Assembly (NCBI GenBank): GCA_002347815.1
Contig: DDXV01000018.1
Location: 1-64,000 of the forward strand
Source of the DNA: Syntrophaceae bacterium UBA2251
Lineage (GTDB): Bacteria > Desulfobacterota > Syntrophia > Syntrophales > UBA2251
Direction: 5' to 3'
Length of the DNA: 64,000 bases
The notes under the pieces were generated by a model. That model did not search any database. It had not been told where the DNA came from and saw nothing but the letters and a program-made list of their open reading frames with translations. Shown here one piece after another: positions 62,352-64,000 of this stretch; the stretch's first letter is position 1; each line of letters starts with the position of its first letter. A program made the position numbers and the translations under genes.

Positions 62352-63587
62352 ATGGATCAGCCCAAGATTCCCCTCGATCTCATTCTGGCCAGCCTGGCCG
62401 AAGACACGGAAAAGGCGCAGGCGCGGGTCACCAAGGTGTCGGAGGTCCTGCTCAGCGAGCTGTCGACCGAGATCGCGTCCACGCCCTATGACGTCGTCTA
62501 CGAGGAAGACCGCGTCAGGCTGAAGCACTACCGCCTCGAAGGCGAGGCCAGGCTCAAGACCCCCCTCCTGGTCGTTTACGCCCTGATCAACCGCGAAACC
62601 ATGCTGGATCTCCAGCCGGACCGGAGCGTGGTCAAGAACTTCCTCCGGGACGGCATCGACCTCTACATGGTCGATTGGGGCTATCCCTCCCGGAAGGACC
62701 GGTTTCTCACCATCGACGATCACGTCAACGGCTATCTGGATCATGCGGTGGATTTCATCCGCAGGAAGCACAACCTGCCCCGGATCAACCTCATGGGAAT
62801 CTGCATGGGCGGTTCGTTCTGCGTCATGTACGCCGCGCTCCACGCGGAAAAGGTCAAGAACCTGATCACGACGGTGACGCCGACCCACTTCGACACCGAC
62901 ACCGGCCTGCTCCACATCTGGATGAAGGCCCTCGACGCCGACCGGATCGTCGACACCTTCGGAAACATCCCGGCGGATCTGATGAACCTGGGGTTTCTGC
63001 TGTTGAACCCGGCCCGCCTCATGATCGACAAATACATCGGTTTCCTGGAGAACGCGGACAACAAGCCCTTCGTGGAAAACTTCGTCCGCATGGAGAAGTG
63101 GATCTTCGACAGCCCCGACGTCCCCGGCGAGACCTTCCGGCAGTTCATCAACGACTGCTACAAGAAGAATCTCCTGATCCAGAGCAAGATGAAACTGGGC
63201 GGCAAACGGGTCGATCTCAAGAAAATCACGATGCCGCTTCTGAACTTCTACGGCATGTACGATCACCTGGTCCCGCCGGCGGCCTGCGAACAGCTCACCC
63301 GGCACGTCGGCAGCCGGGATACGGAGGACGTCAATCTCGATACCGGCCATATCGGGATCTATGTCAGTTCCAAGAGCCAGCGGGAATTTGCACCCAAAAT
63401 CGCGCGCTGGCTGATGGAAAGGGACGAGCCGGACGGACGGCCGGCATCGAAAGGGGCGGCGATCGTCAATTTCACCCCCGGGAAAGCGGCGGGGGGGAAG
63501 GGCCGGCCGGCCCCGGCGCGCCCCCCGAAGAAAAAAAGGCTTCAGGGGGAGAGACTCCGGCCGGCAAAGCGGGCGGTGAATAAATAA
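62352..63587 (+). CDS. phaC: class III poly(3-hydroxyalkanoate) synthase subunit PhaC
   Basis: 411-residue alpha/beta-hydrolase that polymerises (R)-3-hydroxyacyl-CoA at the surface of storage granules. The lipase-like box is GICMGG with nucleophile Cys151; Asp304 (GMYDHLVPP) and His333 (DTGHIG) complete the triad, matching known class III positions. The last about 45 residues form a Lys/Arg/Pro-rich tail (APARPPKKKRLQGERLRP) that exceeds the usual roughly 355-residue length and may bind phosphate, DNA or granule partners. Confidence 0.96.
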   Translation: MDQPKIPLDLILASLAEDTEKAQARVTKVSEVLLSELSTEIASTPYDVVYEEDRVRLKHYRLEGEARLKTPLLVVYALINRETMLDLQPDRSVVKNFLRDGIDLYMVDWGYPSRKDRFLTIDDHVNGYLDHAVDFIRRKHNLPRINLMGICMGGSFCVMYAALHAEKVKNLITTVTPTHFDTDTGLLHIWMKALDADRIVDTFGNIPADLMNLGFLLLNPARLMIDKYIGFLENADNKPFVENFVRMEKWIFDSPDVPGETFRQFINDCYKKNLLIQSKMKLGGKRVDLKKITMPLLNFYGMYDHLVPPAACEQLTRHVGSRDTEDVNLDTGHIGIYVSSKSQREFAPKIARWLMERDEPDGRPASKGAAIVNFTPGKAAGGKGRPAPARPPKKKRLQGERLRPAKRAVNK

Positions 63588-63651
63588 AGCGGTCTTTAGA
63601 GGGAAGCCTTCCCCCCGCAACGGATGGCAGAAACGAGACAGGAGAGATCCC

Positions 63652-64000
63652 ATGACCAAGCAAAACAATTATTTCAGGACCATCGTCAAGATCGGCCTGG
63701 CCCTGGGAACGACCCTGGAACGGGACAAGATCCTGCAGCTGATCGTTCAGGGCGTCCTCGAGGCCATGGGGGGCAAGGCGGCCTGCCTTTTCCTGATGGA
63801 TGAGGAGAAGGGAACCTACGTCCCCGTCGCCCAGACGGGCCTTTCAAAAAATTATGTCCATGCGGGACTGGCGCACGTCAAGAAGGAAATCCCCCTCCTC
63901 CTGAAAAAGGGGTGCCTCCACTTCCGCGACGCCGCTTCCGATCCCGGGGTGGAAAACCGGGAGACGAAGAGGGCGGAAGGCATCGCCTCCATTCTGGTGG
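63652..64000 (+). CDS. GAF-domain protein, N-terminal part (cut by window edge)
   Basis: The first 116 residues are visible. TIVKIGLALGTTLERDKILQLIVQGVLEAMGGKAACLFLMD is a typical GAF beginning, continuing with YVPVAQTGLS and GIASILVV. ATG 63652 has GGAGAG seven bases upstream. GAF domains sense small ligands or redox state; the effector domain, if any, is beyond the window. It follows phaC by 64 bases and might be cotranscribed. Confidence 0.8.
   Translation, partial: MTKQNNYFRTIVKIGLALGTTLERDKILQLIVQGVLEAMGGKAACLFLMDEEKGTYVPVAQTGLSKNYVHAGLAHVKKEIPLLLKKGCLHFRDAASDPGVENRETKRAEGIASILV

Overview
The window is high-GC DNA from a Gram-negative anaerobe. The gene content fits a deltaproteobacterial, Syntrophia-like lineage (Desulfobacterota): beta-oxidation enzymes, a DUF39 'homocysteine biosynthesis' protein, class III polyhydroxyalkanoate synthase (PhaE/PhaC), type IVa pilus genes, SelA, a KamA-family radical SAM enzyme and LipM-type lipoylation. 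That placement is inference from gene families, since no rRNA gene is present. Nearly all of the window is dense housekeeping DNA. From about 2 to 53 kb almost everything reads on the minus strand; rpe, a decayed dehydrogenase, a NYN protein, def and the last 11 kb read on the plus strand.

Layout. 0.1-2 kb: rpe and a broken DapB-like dehydrogenase gene. 2-5.3 kb (minus): 3-hydroxyacyl-CoA dehydrogenase, acyl-CoA dehydrogenase and a nitronate monooxygenase-like flavoprotein. 5.6-8.6 kb: NYN protein (plus), then rpsU, a LOG-family protein and holA (minus). 8.8-13.2 kb: carA-carB. 13.3-17.5 kb: gcvH-lipM-hisC, and a TPR protein with an M24 peptidase. 17.7-22.4 kb: pilMNOPQ closed by a strong terminator. 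22.6-35.9 kb: tRNA-Gly(CCC)-rimP-nusA-infB-ylxP-rbfA-nrnA-truB-rpsO-pnp-M16 peptidase-dut-DUF39, then ftsB. This is the classic nusA/infB superoperon with two terminators between the tRNA and rimP. 36-43.9 kb: rho, rpmE, prfA-prmC-murA-hisD, a flavodoxin/ferredoxin protein and a metallo-hydrolase. 44.2-49 kb: pgeF, rluD, selA and a HemN-like radical SAM protein. 49.3-53.1 kb: def, then a glutamate/aspartate-type ABC transporter interrupted by a small MITE-like element. 53.3-61.3 kb (plus): a zinc-ribbon membrane protein, then gcvT-gcvH-gcvPA-gcvPB-kamA-like-lipA. 61.4-64 kb: phaE, phaC and the start of a GAF-domain protein.

How the genes work together. The glycine cleavage genes, two H proteins, LipM (octanoyl transfer) and LipA (sulfur insertion) make up a complete lipoylation and glycine-oxidation module. 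The acyl-CoA genes and PhaEC suggest traffic between beta-oxidation intermediates and storage polymer.

Most notable observations. (1) CarA has lost every residue of its glutaminase triad while still sitting beside an intact carB, so it may be an ammonia-dependent carbamoyl-phosphate synthase analogous to CPS I. (2) A 611-residue KamA-like radical SAM/PLP protein in the glycine-cleavage/lipoate run keeps its cofactor residues but lacks the lysine-binding aspartates. (3) Quasi-perfect 7-nt-period G-rich tracts sit at or just after stop codons at four loci (hbd, carA, carB, ABC ATPase). (4) A 132-bp AT-rich element with 13-bp terminal inverted repeats supplies the stop codon of an ABC ATPase gene. 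(5) The DapB-like pseudogene has ACG where its ATG would be, plus an internal deletion. No CRISPR array, prophage or intact insertion sequence was seen.
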